Shown: positions 62,092 to 64,000 of the stretch, piece by piece
Numbering within the stretch: the first letter of the stretch is position 1
Layout: each line of letters opens with the position of its first letter
Assembly (NCBI GenBank): GCA_017503805.1
Contig: JAFVSJ010000017.1
Span: 80,668 to 144,667 of the forward strand
Length of the DNA stretch: 64,000 bases
Direction: 5' to 3'
DNA from: Tidjanibacter sp.
Lineage (GTDB): Bacteria; Bacteroidota; Bacteroidia; Bacteroidales; Rikenellaceae
The notes under the pieces: model-generated
What the model saw: the letters and a program-made list of their open reading frames with translations, nothing else
Told to the model about the DNA's origin: nothing
Database searches by the model: none
Translations under genes and position numbers: made by a program

Positions 62092-63096
62092 CTACTCAAA
62101 GAGTTTGAGGTTATCGAAACTTGGCGATAGCTTACCTTGCTCGATGCTGTGGATAATCTCCACCACTTTATCGTTTACAGGGGTGGGGAATCCCACCTTG
62201 CGTCCATAGGCCGAAACCGCACCATTGATGGCATCCACCTCGGTCAGTTTACCCTTTTCGAGATCCTGCAGCATACTCGCCTTGAGTTTGGCGTGCTTGC
62301 GGATGGCAATGGGGATAATGAAGAACGAAATGGCCTTCTTCAATCCACTCTTGTAGTCGAGCAATTTCACAATATCCTTGCCCTGCACGGGCTCAATGCG
62401 GATGCCTCCCACGCGGCAGACATCAATACACTCCTTGATGAGCGCCTGCACGATGCGACGCGAAGGCTTGGGGGCTGCCGCCTCGCCAAATGTACAACCA
62501 CACACGGCACTCATACCCGAGAACGAAGCATTGATGAGCAGTTTGCTCCAACGGGTGCCAATGAAATTATCCTCCACATCGACAGTACCCATAAGTTCGA
62601 GCAACCCTTTCACCTCGTCGAAGTGTTTATTACGCTTGGGAGTGATTGCACCGAGCGAGAACGATAGTGCATCGGGGGCACTGGTGAGTTCGCACACGCC
62701 GGGGCCCTGCATCGTGGCACCCCAAGCAACCGTACAACCCAGCACTCTCTCCTCTCCAAGTATCTCTGCAATCTGCACCTCGGGAAGGCCGTTCTGGAAT
62801 GTTACCAACACGCCATCGGGTGCAAGATAGTCCTTGAGCATAGCGACCACCTCGGCATTGTGTTGCTGTTTGGTCATCAAGAAGATAGCATCATAAAGGC
62901 CGTTCATATCGTCGGGCGTATAGGCCACAACAGGCTGTGTGAATTGGACCGTACCCACCACCTTTGCGCCCTCACGTTGGAGGGCTTCGACGTGGGCTTT
63001 ATTGCGGTTGATGAGTTCTATTTTTGCGCCCCCTTTGCTGATGTAAGCACCGAGGATTGTGCCGAGCGAACCGGCACCATAGATGGCTACTCTCAT
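62092..63096 (-). CDS. panE: 2-Dehydropantoate 2-reductase (ketopantoate reductase family)
   Basis: This 334-residue NADPH enzyme reduces ketopantoate to pantoate for coenzyme A. The Rossmann start is VAIYGAGSLGTILGAYI. Other signatures are FQNGLPEVQIAEILGEERVLG, TRWSKLLINASFSGMSA with the catalytic Lys, and a C-terminal helical domain. The family includes paralogues with other 2-keto acid substrates, so panE is likely but not certain. Convergent with the GtrA-like gene. Confidence 0.85.
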   Translation of the reverse strand: MRVAIYGAGSLGTILGAYISKGGAKIELINRNKAHVEALQREGAKVVGTVQFTQPVVAYTPDDMNGLYDAIFLMTKQQHNAEVVAMLKDYLAPDGVLVTFQNGLPEVQIAEILGEERVLGCTVAWGATMQGPGVCELTSAPDALSFSLGAITPKRNKHFDEVKGLLELMGTVDVEDNFIGTRWSKLLINASFSGMSAVCGCTFGEAAAPKPSRRIVQALIKECIDVCRVGGIRIEPVQGKDIVKLLDYKSGLKKAISFFIIPIAIRKHAKLKASMLQDLEKGKLTEVDAINGAVSAYGRKVGFPTPVNDKVVEIIHSIEQGKLSPSFDNLKLFE

Positions 63097-63154
63097 ATTG
63101 TTTGTGAGATTAAGTTATTTGTCTTTGTCTGCGGACTCCAGCGAATCCCATCCA

Positions 63155-63185
63155 CAAATATAGTGATAATTATGGTTTCGTCAAA
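63155..63185 (-). promoter_or_regulatory. Promoter of the panE-like gene
   Basis: On the minus strand, TTTG (63182-63185) and TATATTTG (63155-63162) with an exact 19-nt spacer. The leader is about 50 nt. Confidence 0.75.
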
Positions 63186-63367
63186 ACAGGGGTGCGATTT
63201 GGGCATTGGTTCAGCTCGTGTGTCGCTTCAGCCACTTCTCATTATTAACTTGGGGCTGCAAAGAGAAAGTTGGCCGAAGAGTTATAGTTCATCGGCAGAT
63301 GTTTTCGTAAGAAAAGCTATTGTTTTTAAGCAGGGTGAGCACCTTGCAGCAGGATTAGCGCAGAAGG
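63186..63367. other. Intergenic stretch, nothing recognised
   Basis: Open frames here are short and lack plausible starts or families. No hairpin terminator or tRNA is visible until the repeat at 63368. Confidence 0.5.
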
Positions 63368-63444
63368 CGCAGGGCTCGAGGGGCAAGCTACACGCAAACT
63401 ACCAGAGGCAAACCACCTTCAAGGGTTGCCTCTAATTTGCGAGC
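63368..63444. repeat. 77-bp direct repeat with terminator hairpin, copy 1
   Basis: Near-identical to 63543-63619 (offset 175 bp). It contains the inverted repeat GAGGCAAACC/GGGTTGCCTC and ends GCGAGC, which runs directly into the tRNA-Leu 3' fragment. On the minus strand it would be the sequence just downstream of that tRNA. Confidence 0.8.
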
Positions 63445-63492
63445 GGAAAACGGGACTCGAACCCGCGGGTGCTCAAGCACCCTATTGGGTCA
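63442..63492 (-). pseudogene. 3' half of a tRNA-Leu/Ser-type gene
   Basis: Read on the minus strand, this has a long variable arm (GGGTGC-TTGA-GCACCC), a T-arm with TTCGAGT loop and an acceptor strand TTTCCGC. The matching 5' acceptor (GCGGAAA), D-arm and anticodon are absent: the sequence beyond 63492 is AT-rich and then a MITE-like palindrome. A long variable arm with GCGGAAA-type acceptor fits tRNA-Leu. tRNA-Leu 3' ends are common integration sites, so this may be an att remnant. Confidence 0.7.
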
Positions 63493-63499
63493 TATTTAC

Positions 63500-63542
63500 A
63501 TTCCCCCTAAATCCCCCTTTGCCAAAGGGGGACTTTGAGGGT
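63500..63542. mobile_element. MITE-like palindromic element
   Basis: CCCCCTAAATCCCCCTTTG followed by CCAAAGGGGGACTTTGAGGG. The CCCCCTTTG/CAAAGGGGG core is a near-perfect inverted repeat of the sort scattered in many Bacteroidetes intergenic regions. No transposase is linked. Confidence 0.5.
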
Positions 63543-63619
63543 CGCAGGGTTCGAGGGGCAAGCTACACGCAAAAAATTAGAGGCAAACCACCTTCAAGGT
63601 TTGCCTCTAATTTGCGAGC
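63543..63619. repeat. 77-bp direct repeat with terminator hairpin, copy 2
   Basis: Copy of 63368-63444. Its hairpin GAGGCAAACC/GGTTTGCCTC is perfect, and an A-run on the left (63571-63576) makes it a good minus-strand terminator. It is followed by unrelated sequence where copy 1 has the tRNA fragment. Confidence 0.8.
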
Positions 63620-63736
63620 CTCAACTTGCCAGACTATCGAACTTTCATAGAGGACTACTTGAAGATTGTGGAGTTCATCGAGTGGTTGAAAGAAAACTAC
63701 CCCGAAAAAGCAACTTTTCTTACAAAAAAGTCTTGA
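63611..63736 (+). pseudogene. Possible C-terminal fragment of a lost gene
   Basis: One frame from 63611 reads 41 residues to TGA at 63736 with a protein-like composition (LPDYRTFIEDYLKIVEFIE, then WLKENYPEKATFLTKKS). No ATG start precedes it; a stop lies directly upstream. It could be the tail of a gene cut by the rearrangement marked by the repeat. Weak evidence. Confidence 0.3.
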
Positions 63737-63836
63737 CTTCGTGTGTCTATCCTCTTATATTTTGATAGACACACAGTCTAACTGCGCCGAGTGTGTCGGC
63801 GTGGTTCTAAATAATTGTAAAAATAAATAGCAATCA

Positions 63837-64000
63837 ATGTCAAAAATTAAAGACAATGAAAAGAAAAGTTTTGTTATGTACGACTCCTTTGTGGAGGCAA
63901 TGATGCACCTCGATGATAAGGATTTCCGAGAGTGCTTTATGAAAATTAGGGACTATGCGCTTGAAGGTGTATGTGCAGAGAGTGCAAGTCAGAATATCAA
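63837..64000 (+). CDS. DUF6291-like protein (3' end cut off by the window)
   Basis: The first 54 residues (KSFVMYDSFVEAMMHLDDKD, then FRECFMKIRDYALEG) match the start of DUF6291-type proteins, which have a SFVxYxSFxEA opening followed by a short helical region. Such proteins are frequent in Bacteroidetes prophages and other mobile elements and may act in replication. ATG 63837 follows an AT-rich region. Its position beside a tRNA fragment and duplicated repeats suggests it is the first gene of an integrated element continuing past the window. Confidence 0.7.
   Translation, partial: MSKIKDNEKKSFVMYDSFVEAMMHLDDKDFRECFMKIRDYALEGVCAESASQNI

Noticed and set aside
63368-63619. Possible CRISPR array
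   Set aside because: Only two 77-bp repeats with a terminator hairpin and a tRNA fragment between them; no short regular spacers or cas genes.

Overview
The window looks like chromosomal DNA of a Bacteroidales bacterium. A gut Alistipes/Rikenellaceae-type genome is the best guess, which is inference. The evidence is: many promoters of the Bacteroidetes form TTTG - about 19 nt - TAnnTTTG; a type V (Mfa/FimA-like) fimbrillin locus; a bacterial V-type ATPase operon with a DUF2764 gene; families typical of the phylum (DUF4301, DUF4923, DUF3575, DUF6562, TupA-like ATP-grasp); and moderately high GC. Most of it is ordinary core genome. Two regions are accessory: the 8.7-22.4 kb surface-fibre locus and the last 0.9 kb.

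Layout. 1-8.4 kb: truncated DUF389 membrane protein, rsmI with an acidic protein gene, divergent ychF-gltX, a small lipoprotein, and clpB. 8.7-22.4 kb: surface-fibre locus. A minus-strand run encodes an OmpA-like/DUF3575 outer-membrane protein, an anchor-like fimbrillin lipoprotein, and three fimbrillin lipoproteins of 308, 690 and 903 residues. A fourth fimbrillin gene of 1098 residues is divergent from it across about 1 kb of regulatory DNA. 22.5-27.9 kb: peptide use (OPT transporter, peptidase T, DUF4923 protein, exported C1B peptidase). 28-35.2 kb: sdaA, a lipoprotein, lysS-tpiA, htpG. 35.3-43 kb: V-type ATPase operon (E, DUF2764, A, B, D, I, K), preceded by a DUF4301 gene. 44.6-52.9 kb: murB-tilS-holA plus a degenerate class IV aminotransferase-like gene, recX, prmC, an FlK-like thioesterase, a TupA-like ATP-grasp protein and an N5-(carboxyethyl)ornithine synthase-like enzyme. 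53-57 kb: four tRNAs, ddh, superoxide reductase, a membrane-bound HTH protein, rpsT. 57-63.1 kb: iron/cobalamin-type ABC importer, MATE exporter, GtrA protein, ketopantoate reductase. 63.36-64 kb: duplicated terminator-like repeats, the 3' half of a tRNA-Leu, a MITE-like palindrome and the start of a DUF6291 gene, which looks like the edge of an integrated element.

How the parts fit. The fimbrillins share a lipoprotein signal, an Arg-Ala site after the first strand as in protease-matured type V pilins, and a common pilin core. Three carry C-terminal beta-helix/GLUG-like extensions, so the locus probably builds fibres with interchangeable adhesive subunits. A 26-bp perfect inverted repeat lies just downstream of two of these genes on opposite strands and brackets the locus. 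The V-ATPase K subunit has the residue set known for Na+ binding. GACA-n3-TGTC palindromes occur upstream of both chaperone genes (clpB, htpG) and may mark a heat-shock regulon.
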